From Stictocephala bisonia (taxonomy: Eukaryota; Arthropoda; Insecta; Hemiptera; Membracidae), in NCBI GenBank assembly GCA_035578905.1, contig JAQJVL010000004.1, positions 3,701,582 to 3,765,581 of the forward strand: a DNA stretch of 64,000 bases, read 5' to 3'. Made by a program: the position numbers and the translations under genes. Shown here in pieces: positions 56,201 through 59,479 of this stretch. Each line of letters starts with the position of its first letter. Positions within the stretch are counted from its first letter, which is position 1. The notes under the pieces are model-generated. The model saw only the letters and a list, made by a program, of their open reading frames with translations, had not been told where the DNA came from and ran no database searches.

Positions 56201-56951
56201 AAATAAATTATAATACATGTAAATTAAGAGTGACACAATTCTTGGATGGATGTAATAATTTTGTGAAATAAAGATGACAGATAAAAACAAATGCAACTAA
56301 ACTATAATATTAGAATATTTCTTATTACTATATTAATGGTACCAGAGTACTATAATTTTGGCATCAGGGTCAGAGAACTTTTGGTATCTGAGAAGGTGTA
56401 TGTTTTGGCTTATGAATCAGAGTACATTTGGTACTACAGTAGGGGTTTTTTTTGCATCAATCTCGGAATACTTTTGGTAACAGTTAGTTTTTTTGTTTTG
56501 GGTTCTGTGTCGGAGTAATTTTGGTACCAGAGAGGTGTTTTTTGGCATGAATGTCGGAGTACTTTTGGTACCACAGAAGATGATTGTTGTGGCATCCATG
56601 TCGGAGTACTTTTAGTACCACAGAAGGTGTTTGTTGTGGCACCCATGTCAGAGTACTTTTGGTACCAGAAAAGGTGATTGTTTTGGCATCAGTGTCAGAG
56701 TTATTTTGGAACAATAGTAGGATTTAATTCAACCTCAAAAATATTTAGTTCAACATTAAAATAATTAAAAAATGACCTAAAACTAAAATGTTCAAATCTA
56801 TTTGTCACATTAAATAAAAAAATCGCAAATTATGTTTATAAATTCTTACCAACAATTTCCTCTAGATCTTTTGACTTCAGTAAATCATTTGCATTATTTT
56901 TTACATCTTTTGTGTGTTCTTTAATCTCAGATTCAATACTAGAGTTGTCAC
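9184..56951 (-). CDS. Paip1: Polyadenylate-binding-protein-interacting protein 1 homologue, eight exons, both ends incomplete
   Basis: Eight minus-strand exons with GT/AG borders and compatible phases join into about 371 residues. From the N-terminus: a charged stretch, then the PAM2 motif LSVNAPEFHP (binds the MLLE domain of poly(A)-binding protein), an acidic linker, a MIF4G-like alpha-helical domain (about residues 65-310) with FLGELYLQLE and NLRDSNWN, then YGPDGRVIAPEEELF, and an acidic tail SPSMDEEMVFAYFKF resembling the C-terminal PABP-contact region. In animals Paip1 bridges PABP and eIF4A/eIF3 in the cytoplasm and promotes translation. Order and spacing match the vertebrate protein as I remember it (about 479 residues), so roughly 100 residues, mostly N-terminal, are missing. 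Introns are 2.5-14.4 kb and transposon-filled. No frame damage is seen in any exon, in contrast to every neighbour. Confidence 0.9.
9254..10250. other. Paip1 intron G-H: AT-rich DNA, no secure feature
   Basis: The sequence around 9540-9900 is slightly less AT-rich and contains a short frame from an ATG at 9852 (MSSKRRGVDNLSYSEYSTGS) that soon stops. It could be the broken N-terminus of some transposase, but I cannot support that. TTAACCCTAGACGTGG at about 10111 looks like a piggyBac left end without a partner. Confidence 0.4.
10320..11179 (+). pseudogene. LINE ORF1-like protein with SGNH hydrolase domain
   Basis: The frame at 10320-10622 (100 residues, polar) runs to a stop. In another frame from about 10610, DSQGRGLCVYLELL matches SGNH block I (GDS). 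The frame at 10751-11179 has CTVIIGGTNN (block III-like G-x-N) and HTSHGLHVNKKGK (block V-like, with His and the usual 'HGLHLN..GK' of retroelement copies). Such esterase domains are known in ORF1 or ORF2 of some CR1/RTE-type LINEs. The frames are separated by at least one stop and a frame change, so it is not functional. Confidence 0.65.
11225..11700 (+). pseudogene. Macro-domain-like segment within the LINE
   Basis: One frame (11300-11365) reads HCISGDFGDPLVFPDVSQS. After a frame change it continues as YRREFVRPSYADCL, VCGLVTEHTYSSKPTHQTY, a helical stretch, and FKVLFCSPLEYTHDQISPEHF (to 11667). The succession 'HC(I/V)S.DF', 'RR.F.RPSY', 'LVTE..YS.KPT...', 'LFCSPLG...D.I' resembles the macro (ADP-ribose-binding) fold as I know it. 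This is pattern recognition at low identity. The next frame piece (11665-11745) is charged, and about 11760-12005 is Ser/Pro/Thr-rich. Broken by stops. Confidence 0.4.
12140..12500 (+). pseudogene. Apurinic-type endonuclease remnant of the LINE
   Basis: Segments FHQNINSLASKIDPLK, IDPDVLILTEH (stop at 12244-12246), then a frame from 12247 with YGGGVIILG and ending GGIYR. These correspond to the N-terminal 'QNI.SL..K...' , 'P.VL.LTE' and 'GGG..I' and '..IYR' motifs of LINE EEP-family endonucleases, which nick the target DNA. The C-terminal half of the domain is missing or unrecognisable. Confidence 0.65.
12900..14860 (+). pseudogene. LINE reverse transcriptase, multiply broken
   Basis: A linker frame 12913-13146 has RKPWFTKELK. 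The RT frame 13569-13895 has FKKGSQLDVANYRPLALLP (motif 0/1), a QHGFRKNKS motif and FMDLQ followed by a TAG where the family has K before AFD. The block 13863-13924 is tandemly duplicated (62-bp period), and both copies hold the same TAG, so the stop predates the duplication. The frame 14046-14276 has MGVPQCSILGLLLFLLYLKSI and the catalytic YADD. Tail segments continue to about 14860. Not functional. Confidence 0.82.
15322..15478. repeat. Two-copy tandem repeat, 79-bp unit
   Basis: The block starting ACCTTTCAGAAAATACAATT at 15322 is repeated almost exactly at 15401. Confidence 0.85.
15738..15783. repeat. Near-perfect hairpin
   Basis: AAACCACCTTTTACTAAT (left arm) and ATTAGTAAGGTGGTTT (right arm) pair with one 2-base bulge around a loop of about 10 bases. 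Possibly a tiny MITE or the fold-back end of one. Confidence 0.7.
15838..16062 (+). repeat. GTACGTGTATGGGTGGGCGGG minisatellite, locus 1
   Basis: About six diverged copies of a 33-38 bp unit reading roughly CATTACCACTGTACGTGTAT then GGGTGGGCGGGTGG. The open frame across it (repeated LYVYxW) is a repeat artefact. Related arrays lie at 25790-26095, 42070-42200 and 52875-52995. Confidence 0.85.
16145..17168 (+). mobile_element. 5' LTR of a Ty3/gypsy-type retrotransposon
   Basis: Starts TGTAACGGGTCCACC and ends GGCGGTAGGTTACA, giving the TG...CA ends with a TGTAA/TTACA inverted repeat. It is followed three bases later by a primer-binding site. AATAAA signals occur inside (for example near 16743). 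About 1.02 kb. No matching 3' LTR was found within the window. Confidence 0.75.
17172..17189 (+). promoter_or_regulatory. Retrotransposon tRNA primer-binding site
   Basis: TGGCGCCCAACGTGGGGC is an 18-base segment starting TGGCGCCC, complementary to a tRNA 3' end (CCA), directly downstream of the LTR. It fixes the LTR boundary and the direction of the element. Confidence 0.82.
17297..18817 (+). pseudogene. Coiled-coil Gag of the LTR retrotransposon, split by one in-frame TAG, 3'-truncated
   Basis: One reading frame of about 506 codons is interrupted only by TAG at 18134-18136, leaving 279 and 218 residues. The N-terminal half is a long coiled coil with heptad repeats in blocks (DNFETKLNNM, NDNFETKFNNM, DNFDTKMDKI) and a longer repeated unit (INTKLDKINVRLEGTNAKMKEI recurring some 45 residues later). 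The C-terminal part has KYWGINKQREFESEWMGGE and FVNYVMRYYN, resembling the start of the capsid region of insect gypsy Gag proteins. Sequence then ends in repeats: no protease, RT or integrase follows. The ATG at about 17336 could equally be the start. Low nonsense load suggests recent decay or read-through. Confidence 0.7.
18840..19290. repeat. About four diverged copies of a 114-121 bp tandem unit
   Basis: The segment AATAATAAAyAnATGGTAGTTGAA recurs at about 18865, 18980, 19100 and 19220, each followed by ATAACATTAATAATAATATGAGATT-like sequence. It directly abuts the end of the gag frame. Confidence 0.72.
19291..21170. other. Paip1 intron: A/T-rich, weakly repetitive, no gene
   Basis: Short motifs such as AATAATATGA recur. 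No terminal repeats, RNA gene or supported frame. It occupies the place where pol and the 3' LTR of the retrotransposon would be expected. Confidence 0.55.
21180..22060 (+). repeat. Degenerate TGATTNAT-type low-complexity tract
   Basis: Nearly 0.9 kb composed of variations on GATTTTTGATTGATGA / TTATTGATTTATGACTT. Strongly strand-asymmetric (T and G on the plus strand) with no fixed period. Confidence 0.85.
22175..22222 (+). ncRNA. Degenerate hammerhead-ribozyme-like core
   Basis: CTGAGGA (22182-22188) is a full match to the CUGANGA core. A weak stem CCGA-CAAT-TTGG follows, then GAAAC (22206-22210) and the palindrome CGCG. The layout matches the other three copies in the window. Helix I pairing is not evident, so it is probably inactive. 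Confidence 0.4.
22270..22600. repeat. 150-bp unit in two diverged tandem copies, related to 7090-7210
   Basis: TGTTTATCAGC...CTTTTC...GAAAGCTAT...ACCAGA...CGGTTCT appears at about 22288 and again at 22438. The same unit is in the nested Tigger-like element near 7100-7210. The end AACCGACCCATCCCTAG looks like a terminal repeat of a larger family. Confidence 0.6.
22642..22899 (+). pseudogene. piggyBac transposase fragment 2
   Basis: 85 residues: GHTTKVALELLKHMLGK, then FIFMDNYYNSFVLASKLLKS and YCTGTLRVNKK. This is the conserved piggyBac block around the catalytic Asp of 'MDNYYNS', followed by the 'TGT.R..RKG' region. No flanking transposase sequence. A different subfamily from 2400-3463 (MDNYYNS versus IDRYYTS). 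Confidence 0.85.
22900..23701. other. Paip1 intron, no gene seen
   Basis: The segment at about 23050-23170 is less AT-rich (CGCACGACCCTTCGTAGGTC) but matches nothing I recognise. Confidence 0.5.
23702..23817 (-). CDS. Paip1: Paip1 exon G (post-MIF4G segment)
   Basis: 116 bp between AAAAAG and GTAAGT. Encodes DEAAGYNRGVLYGPDGRVIA and PEEELFLNCDFDQWNLNQ, ending in GA of a split Glu codon. The segment '(F/L)Y..DG....A.(D/E)...' is the C-terminal portion of PAIP1 after the MIF4G domain. Confidence 0.88.
23818..25680. other. Paip1 intron F-G, proximal part, no feature
   Basis: AT-rich with no RNA gene, terminal repeat or supported frame. A 67-codon open frame at 24496-24699 has no recognisable features. 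Confidence 0.55.
25685..26095 (-). repeat. GTACGTGTATGGGTGGG minisatellite, locus 2, inside a two-copy 180-bp unit
   Basis: CATACACGTACAGTGATA..CACCCACCC units, in inverted orientation relative to loci 1 and 3, alternate with a block GCAGGCATC...AGGAAG(T/C)GGGCCAAC starting at about 25692 and 25872. The whole roughly 180-bp unit is therefore duplicated. Confidence 0.75.
26143..26747. mobile_element. 605-bp piggyBac MITE
   Basis: TTAA (26139-26142) then CCCTTCGAACTCC at the left; GGAGTGTGCAGGG then TTAA (26748-26751) at the right. Termini match at 10 of 13 positions. Subterminal palindromic copies of AACGCCTGAGACGTT / GACGCCTCAGGCGTT lie at about 26159-26218. No coding capacity. Confidence 0.85.
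26990..27160 (-). mobile_element. tRNA-derived SINE, copy 1
   Basis: Minus strand: GGCTGAGCGGTCCAAGCG resembles the A-box of a Leu/Ser-type tRNA; AGATTCGAATCT about 45 bases on matches a B-box. Then CTGGCCTAGACTGGAAGAG and GTAATATTTAC, shared with copy 2 at 34080-34215. The internal pol III promoter boxes show its origin. Confidence 0.62.
27236..31680. mobile_element. 4.4-kb non-coding element with GAGGGCTCTAAA ends and TTAA target sites
   Basis: Left: TTAA (27232-27235) then GAGGGCTCTAAA. Right: TTTAGAGCCCTC then TTAA (31681-31684). With the TTAA this is a perfect 16-bp inverted repeat. Inside there is no transposase. A 22-base motif (its first 20 bases CATAAAAACTGCTTTGCGCG) lies at about 30010, and a near copy follows the left end at about 27272. 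A segment ending 'TTTTAGTAGnCCnCC(T)TATTT.CAGTG' recurs at about 29975 and 31200, and GTAAAGCGTATC recurs near 30840 and 31040. GC-rich islands lie at 28240-28340 and 31440-31620. TTAA targeting fits piggyBac or Sola3 superfamilies; I cannot choose. Confidence 0.65.
31971..32174 (-). CDS. Paip1: Paip1 exon F (end of MIF4G domain)
   Basis: 204 bp, phase 0 at both ends, acceptor TTTTAAG and donor GTAAGT. Encodes 68 residues: LTGKSMDEDN, a helix MNELFDALRVKIDKEKENMS, HEIMNLRDSNWN, then a Ser/Thr-rich linker. 'LTG...' and 'L..LR.SNW' are landmarks of the PAIP1 MIF4G end. Confidence 0.92.
32175..32907. other. Paip1 intron E-F, distal part, no feature
   Basis: AT-rich; nothing recognisable. Confidence 0.55.
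32908..33870 (-). pseudogene. CR1/Jockey-like LINE, 5'-truncated, intact C-terminal RT frame
   Basis: A 241-residue frame (33139-33864) has FLGLVVDETLSWSKHVD (post-catalytic RT region), YFAYVHSHISFGLCLYG, LLKQQKKALRIIL, YNTRQK and, at the end, KVKEYLINKSLYSLEEF. These are the standard C-terminal landmarks of this LINE clade. The 3' end is AATAAAGAGTTTTGAG-TTCTGAG at about 32908-32940. The catalytic FADD region is absent because of 5' truncation. The clean frame implies a fairly recent insertion. Confidence 0.88.
34082..34215 (-). mobile_element. tRNA-derived SINE, copy 2
   Basis: Minus strand: GCTTCGGTCTAAGGCGTCAG (A-box region, Leu/Ser tRNA-like), a long variable-arm-like stretch, then GGTTCGAATCTGGGC (B-box). 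CTAGACTGGTAGAATATCGG and GTAATATTCAC follow, a unique tail shared with copy 1. Better preserved than copy 1. Confidence 0.7.
34216..35560. other. Paip1 intron: no secure gene
   Basis: One 66-codon minus-strand frame at 35047-35247 starts MDGYVYLTVQ and has a single hydrophobic segment (SACFIATFGLIVFVVTLNVL). I do not recognise it and it is flanked by ordinary AT-rich DNA. Confidence 0.4.
35576..35797 (-). repeat. In-frame 111-bp tandem duplication at the RTE C-terminus
   Basis: The block beginning CTCCAATTCCAGTTTCCCGG at 35576 is repeated at 35687, giving two virtually identical 37-residue copies. Confidence 0.92.
36814..37190 (-). mobile_element. CR1-like 3' UTR insertion inside the RTE remnant
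   Basis: Minus strand ends AATAAAGATTTTGATTTGAT with further TTTGATTTGAT units, and contains TCCACGCACAAGCCTTGGGC, typical of a CR1-type 3' UTR. It separates two parts of the RTE reading frame, so it inserted later. Confidence 0.72.
37740..39340. other. Paip1 intron: no gene; 37-T run
   Basis: A poly(T) run spans about 38261-38297. Small open frames (37783-38040, 38601-38801) show no domain features. The region may hold an old retroelement on the minus strand whose poly(A) is the T-run, but no body was recognised. Confidence 0.45.
39348..39481. repeat. Cluster of three overlapping hairpins
   Basis: Arm pair 1: 39348-39370 and 39378-39400, 23 bp perfect, 7-base loop. Arm pair 2: 39435-39454 and 39462-39481, 20 bp perfect, 7-base loop. 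Between them AATATGACC and GGTCATATT form a third pair. TTACTAGGTCA occurs three times in total. Confidence 0.93.
39482..40136. other. Paip1 intron, no feature
   Basis: No gene or clear repeat. Confidence 0.5.
40137..40386 (-). CDS. Paip1: Paip1 exon E (core of MIF4G domain)
   Basis: 250 bp, acceptor TTTTGCAG, donor GTATGA. It completes a split Leu codon and encodes 83 residues containing FVDQVLNEQL, KPFFMFLGELYLQLEVP and helices to ICSVIK. The FLGELYL-x-LE motif is the most diagnostic PAIP1/MIF4G match in the window. Confidence 0.94.
41100..41760. repeat. Tandem repeat with roughly 187-bp unit plus an 89-bp internal duplication
   Basis: Units contain GTGTTTCTCACCAT, TTTAGCCATGTCCTAT, GGCTATAnACGTGTTCAGATTAAATTGTA, and TAGAnAAATCTGTnnnTCTACTTTTA. 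The phrase TTTAGCCATGTCCTAT is at about 41430 and 41617. The block TATCCTGTGAACTAGCTGTG at 41171 is repeated at 41260 nearly identically. Confidence 0.78.
41761..42060. other. Paip1 intron, unassigned
   Basis: A moderately complex sequence (TCAAATCAGGCACAAAAAACGG, GTAGAACCGTTCATTTAGCC), probably a repeat-family fragment, but nothing I can name. Confidence 0.35.
42070..42200 (+). repeat. GTACGTGTATGGGTGGGCGGG minisatellite, locus 3
   Basis: Three to four units of TAATACCACTGTACGTGTAT plus GGGTGGGCGGGTGGG, the best conserved of the four arrays. It abuts the inverted Penelope repeat. Confidence 0.85.
42238..42392 (-). mobile_element. Solo Penelope-like terminal-repeat copy, inverted relative to 55260-55390
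   Basis: The minus strand matches the segment downstream of the Penelope-like ORF at 55260-55390 with few differences (shared GATGCCACATCACAGTATGG, TTGTAAATATTGTAGATAG, GACGCGGTTGTCACCGG). No coding part is attached. Confidence 0.82.
42322..42364 (-). ncRNA. Hammerhead-ribozyme-like core, best copy
   Basis: On the minus strand: ACCA (helix I, 42361-42364), CTGAGGA (42354-42360), one extra T, stem GCCA...TGGGC (helix II with one bulge), GAAA, CGTC, TGGT (helix I, 42322-42325). ACCA and TGGT pair perfectly, both core segments are intact, and GTC sits at the expected cleavage position. Known precedent: Penelope-like elements carry hammerheads in their terminal repeats. Confidence 0.55.
42882..42997 (-). 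CDS. Paip1: Paip1 exon D (MIF4G domain)
   Basis: 116 bp, acceptor TTGTTGCAG, donor GTAAGT. Encodes TLLDASYAYHAVKIYCTLIK and YSKLLYPEDKTVRSVILD, ending TT of a split Leu codon. It corresponds to the 'F.Y...RLC..L' helix pair of the PAIP1 MIF4G domain. Confidence 0.92.
42998..45467. other. Paip1 intron C-D, first part, no gene
   Basis: AT-rich intronic DNA. A short CT/GA-rich stretch occurs near 44815-44835 and a poly(A) run of 23 lies just outside at about 42548-42570. Short frames (43636-43818, 44696-44902) have no features. Confidence 0.55.
45476..47800 (+). mobile_element. Non-autonomous hAT element, copy 2
   Basis: Begins TAGGGGTGTGCAAGTACTCG and ends CTACTCGCACACCCCTA. A perfect 8-bp duplication CTATTAAG flanks it (45468-45475 and 47801-47808). 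Same family and orientation as 4791-8446, without the Tigger insertion. It has its own 89-bp tandem duplication near the left end (TTGAGTATTTGATTGAG at 45501 and 45590). Non-coding. Confidence 0.92.
47839..49812. mobile_element. 2-kb element with about 500-bp inverted arms and TTAA borders
   Basis: The segment from about 47905 to 48400 is repeated inverted at about 49275-49790; a 61-62 codon open frame in one arm reads almost the same in the other on the opposite strand. TTAA lies at 47835-47838 and 49813-49816, and the right end reads CTCAAAGGG-TTAA. The outermost about 60 bases of the arms differ, so the left border is less sure. The centre holds a coding remnant. Confidence 0.68.
48520..48950 (+). 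pseudogene. Unrecognised coding remnant inside the long-inverted-repeat element
   Basis: Protein-like segments in changing frames: CFKIPGTRSFYRLVLVADNK, VKCFKTSKSMNFEEF, IPSVNREHNYCFVHFYEPGP, RTYYKYIKNYETWVPLSSIS, and after a stop TTTTGA. Composition and motif spacing look like real protein, not random AT-rich DNA. I associate 'EPGP..Y......W.P....I......TTTTG' with the end of a repetitive uncharacterised protein of animal genomes but cannot name a family. It is broken by stops. Confidence 0.45.
49857..50021 (-). CDS. Paip1: Paip1 exon C (start of MIF4G domain)
   Basis: 165 bp, phase 0 at both ends, acceptor TTGTTACAG, donor GTAAGT. Encodes 55 residues: GLRLVIDHALSFCYTSINKN, PADFSAVVDVVMPQFLRCIK and HPDFIQTIAHQMLVD. 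This helical stretch matches the first MIF4G helices after PAM2. Confidence 0.92.
50022..50540. other. Paip1 intron B-C, no feature
   Basis: AT-rich; nothing recognised. Confidence 0.5.
50555..50665 (+). pseudogene. pogo/Tigger-type helix-turn-helix fragment
   Basis: The frame starting at 50561 gives MIEQLASGKCAKKITSELGV, then GTSSVRDYK, the N-terminal DNA-binding 'I..L..G.....I...LGVG.S.V.D..K' motif of Tigger/Jerky (CENP-B-like) transposases. Only the first helix-turn-helix is present. Two Tigger-type termini elsewhere in the window (5936 and 62307) show the family is in this genome. Confidence 0.6.
50750..52115. other. Paip1 intron, no gene
   Basis: TTAACCCAAGCGCTTTCGG at about 51873 looks like a TTAA-type element end without a partner. 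Otherwise nothing. Confidence 0.45.
52118..52430 (-). pseudogene. CR1-like LINE, last about 73 codons and 3' end
   Basis: Minus-strand frame 52185-52406: RKPSYTGRKLHNLLPEDVRS, GKKLKTALTNWLSRNPFYSLDEFL, the characteristic C-terminus of CR1/Jockey-type reverse transcriptases. The 3' end is AATAAAGAGATTTTTGATTT at about 52118-52145. Strongly 5'-truncated. A different subfamily from 32908-33870. Confidence 0.85.
52431..52874. other. Paip1 intron, no gene; GCTGCTTAA-rich
   Basis: Several copies of AGCTGCTTA / TAAGCTGCT occur between 52420 and 52860 (both orientations), suggesting the ends of a small repeat, but no clean borders. Confidence 0.4.
52875..52995 (-). repeat. CATACACGTACAGTGGTA minisatellite variant, locus 4
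   Basis: Three units of about 39-40 bp: ACATACAATGGTAGAGGCCC then TCTCGCCAACCCATAC. It shares the CATACACGTACAGTGGTA core with loci 1-3 but has AGAGGCCCTCTCGCC in place of the GGGTGGGCGGG part. Confidence 0.72.
53107..53198 (-). CDS. Paip1: Paip1 exon B (PAM2 motif)
   Basis: 92 bp, acceptor GATTTCAG, donor GTAAGT. Completes a split Ala codon and encodes ARSKLSVNAPEFHPREDN followed by a polar linker to EYFD. L-S-V-N-A-P-E-F-x-P is the PAM2 consensus that binds the MLLE domain of poly(A)-binding protein, and SKLSVNAPEF is how I remember vertebrate PAIP1. Confidence 0.95.
53500..54050 (+). pseudogene. LINE 3' end with zinc knuckle, copy 2
   Basis: Frames: LARWWMAAVSRPGLCKIFGE (53503-53691), then ITEHSHFKKHQANIGIY, CRLCGETLEPAEHLLTECE (knuckle C-x2-C...H-x4-C) and LRRRRIFKNKHSEERMLSSL to a stop near 53945. 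Related to but diverged from 6075-6436. Two or more frame changes. Confidence 0.78.
54205..55132 (+). pseudogene. Penelope-like element: RT end and GIY-YIG endonuclease
   Basis: WYRYVDDVWAVWPHG (54208-54250) holds the catalytic YVDD. After a one-base frame change near 54250, a 254-residue frame (to 54990) continues with DDFLHHINSIHSNIKFTMEI, SLPFLDVLT, YRKLTHTNRYLNAASHHHP, typical of the Penelope RT thumb. It then has PGVYEIPCSCGSVYIGET and RISTRI-like helix residues, the GIY-YIG endonuclease (GVY...VYIG, Arg). One more frame change leads to the C-terminal piece with YYPRIVREAIEIYKR (to 55132). The RT N-terminus is missing. Such enzymes copy RNA primed at cut target DNA. Sense strand opposite to Paip1. 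Confidence 0.9.
55260..55392 (+). mobile_element. Penelope-like terminal repeat segment with hammerhead-like core
   Basis: Directly downstream of the Penelope-like frame. Core CTGAGGA (55292-55298), stem GCCA...TGGGC, GAAAC (55319-55323), ATC, TGGT. Compared with the inverted copy at 42238-42392, helix I here is ATTA/TGGT (two G-U pairs) and GTC is changed to ATC. Confidence 0.7.
55393..56330. other. Paip1 intron A-B, no gene
   Basis: AT-rich; no supported feature. Confidence 0.5.
56335..56716 (+). repeat. 47-bp minisatellite with GGTACC in most units
   Basis: About eight units of ATGTCGGAGTACTTTTGGTACC then ACAGAAGGTGTTTGTTGTGGCA. Three clean unit starts lie at about 56553, 56600 and 56647 (period 47). 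Leftmost units are more diverged. Confidence 0.88.
56850..56951 (-). CDS. Paip1: Paip1 exon A (N-terminal charged segment)
   Basis: 102 bp, acceptor CTTTTTTAG, donor GTAAGA. Begins with GT of a split codon, then DNSSIESEIKEHTKDVKNNA and NDLLKSKDLEEIV, and ends with G of the split Ala codon. It lacks an initiator in this phase, so at least one more upstream exon exists beyond 56951. Weak on its own, but phase and position support it. Confidence 0.75.
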
Positions 56952-57244
56952 CTAAAAAAGAAACACAAAATCTGAGCTAAAATAATAGTTATCACCTAAA
57001 AGAAAGAAACAAACATATAATTCATTTATTTTAAAAATTTACCAGAAATTGCTTTAGACTTAAGGACTAGAGGTTTATAAATACTCAAAATTGTATTCAA
57101 GTTCGAGAAAATTATATCCATTTTGAGCCCAAGCTTAATCTTAGAAAATATTATTGTTAATATTAAATATAAATAAATATCACTTAATTTTGCTATAAAT
57201 AATTTTTAGAGACATTTTGAACGTAAAATATAACAATCATTTTC
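56952..57244. other. Intron upstream of Paip1 exon A
   Basis: No feature seen. Confidence 0.5.
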
Positions 57245-58034
57245 CAGGGCGTCCAGTAATCCTCCTTAAACAAATTCCCTGACTTTTCCCTGACCAACCC
57301 GTGATTTCATACAAAATTTCCCTGACCACAAATCGACATAGTTACATATACGTCTATTTAACTTAGTAGTAATATTATGTACTACCTACCATGTACATAC
57401 ATTATGTTATTTATTTACAGTCAATTACAATTATTAATAACCGAAATATATTTTTATTGATAACCGTAATAATTACATTCAAAACTACTACCGATAATTA
57501 TTCTTTTTAAACTACCTTATAAAAGTAGAGTTAGAATTCAAAAAATAATTATAATTAGACTTGAGTAAAAAACAAACATACCTTTTATTCTATTGTTAAA
57601 TTATGACAATTTTCAATGCCTTAAAAAACGACGCTAAATTATAATTTCCCCAAAACCAGCATACATTTTAGGTTTATGACTTATTTAACAAGTATTAATC
57701 AGAACATTATTTCAGTAAGTTTTGAACTTTTAGCGATATTAAACTAGTTATATGAGGTCGAACAAGCATAAGCACAGGAATTAAGTAGCTTTTTCATAAT
57801 TTAGAATATTAAATGGCATGTAAAATTAACATTTAGTACTGAACAAAGTAAAGGATTTTTTGTAGCGCACCCAAGTATATAGTGACTATAACAAATCACA
57901 ACAGACTGGTGTTCTTGTTAAGATTTTCCAGGTTTTGTTTCAAATTCCCTGATTTTTCCCTGACTTTTCCAGGTCATTTAAAATTCCCTGACTTTTCCAG
58001 GTTTTCCCTATTTTCCCTGTTGCTGGACACCCTG
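57245..58034. mobile_element. 790-bp hAT-type MITE (CAGGGTGTCCAG ends)
   Basis: CAGGGCGTCCAG at the left and CTGGACACCCTG at the right (11 of 12 inverted match). Subterminal TTCCCTGACTTTTCC / TTTTCCAGG motifs are in direct and inverted form. A clean 8-bp target duplication is not visible; only TTTTC is shared at both flanks. Confidence 0.78.
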
Positions 58035-59470
58035 TTTTCTTAAGTAGCTGCCCTTTTCCTTCAGGCCCATCCTAATGCCTTAACTTCAATCTGGATATGT
58101 TTAGAAAGCCTAATTTGTAAAACTATTATATGATAAATATTGCTACCAAAATGTCTCGGTTATTAAAACAATTCAAGATTATAGTTCAATATACTCAGTT
58201 TTAAGTTGTCAAGATAATTCTACCGGTTTGTAATGCCCGTGTTTTCTGGAAGCCGTCTGCAACATTGAATAATCATGGAATCTTTTGTAGTTTTTTTGTA
58301 TCTATTCTATATAAAAATAACAATAGTAGTATTAATTTAGGCTTTATTAGATAGTTTCAATACCAATGGGATATATCACTACATAGTCGACCCGAAGTAC
58401 ATTGTTGTGACCCAGCCCCAATTTTATCTCTTATAATAATATAACTCTTTATATGAACAATAAATGTTTGAATTGTTTATACTGTGGCTGAAAAAAACAA
58501 GAATACATTATGAAAAATTGATTGATACATATGGAAGATTTATGATTAAGAAAATGTTAAAAGTGAAAATATTTAATCCCATAATTTGTTAGGTTGCAAT
58601 AATAATTTATTACCATTAAATAATTGAACAATTGAATGGCTCTGCCGAACAACGTTGCCAGTGTCATTTTTCGTGAAACTGTAGAATAACTTTGCACGTG
58701 ACATTCTACATCGCGTGGGCTATTTCATTTTTAAAATATTGAGTTTGGCAGCAATGAGAGCCTGCCAAATGAATGGGAAATTAGGTGGCACGGCCAGAAC
58801 AACGTTGCAAGTGACGTAATATTTTGAAGTAATTCCAATAATTTCATCCACAAATCAATTGTTAAATTATATACAAGAATTAATGATAAAAAAGAAAAAA
58901 AGACGCTTTTTATGTTTTTCTATACCTCAAGTGACGTATTTGGCCCATTTCCATATATTTGTTATAAACTATGATGAAACAGTAATAGGCTAATATGTAC
59001 ACCTACTTATATTTGGTACCGTCACACACACATATGGAACCAGGGTATGTATGTATACTCTACAGGCATAAAGTACAAAATTTTGTTGATAACATTTTTT
59101 TACATCAAACAACGTATATTTTGAAAAATATTTGTTCTGAAAAAGAGAAATAGGTTGACTATGCCTCGGAAACAGTATTATAGTACTAAAATAAATATTT
59201 CAAAATAAACAAAATATTTAAAATTTTATAAATATGTCATAGATATAAACTTAACAACAAAAACCACATACAGTTCTAGAATAAAAAAACCATGGAAAAC
59301 ATTTATTTTATCTGCCAAAATTATTTGATAGTTGTGTAAACCTAAAACAAACACTAATAATCTTGCTTAAAACATGACAAAATACATTTAAGCACATATC
59401 ACTTATCATATTAAAATATCACACCATAACACACATAATATTACAACACTGTAATATAAATATTAGGTTT
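58035..59470. other. Non-coding, no gene
   Basis: A motif GAACAACGTTGC(C/A)AGTG occurs at about 58648 and 58796 in the same orientation. Otherwise AT-rich and unassigned. Confidence 0.5.
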
Positions 59471-59479
59471 TCAAATGAG

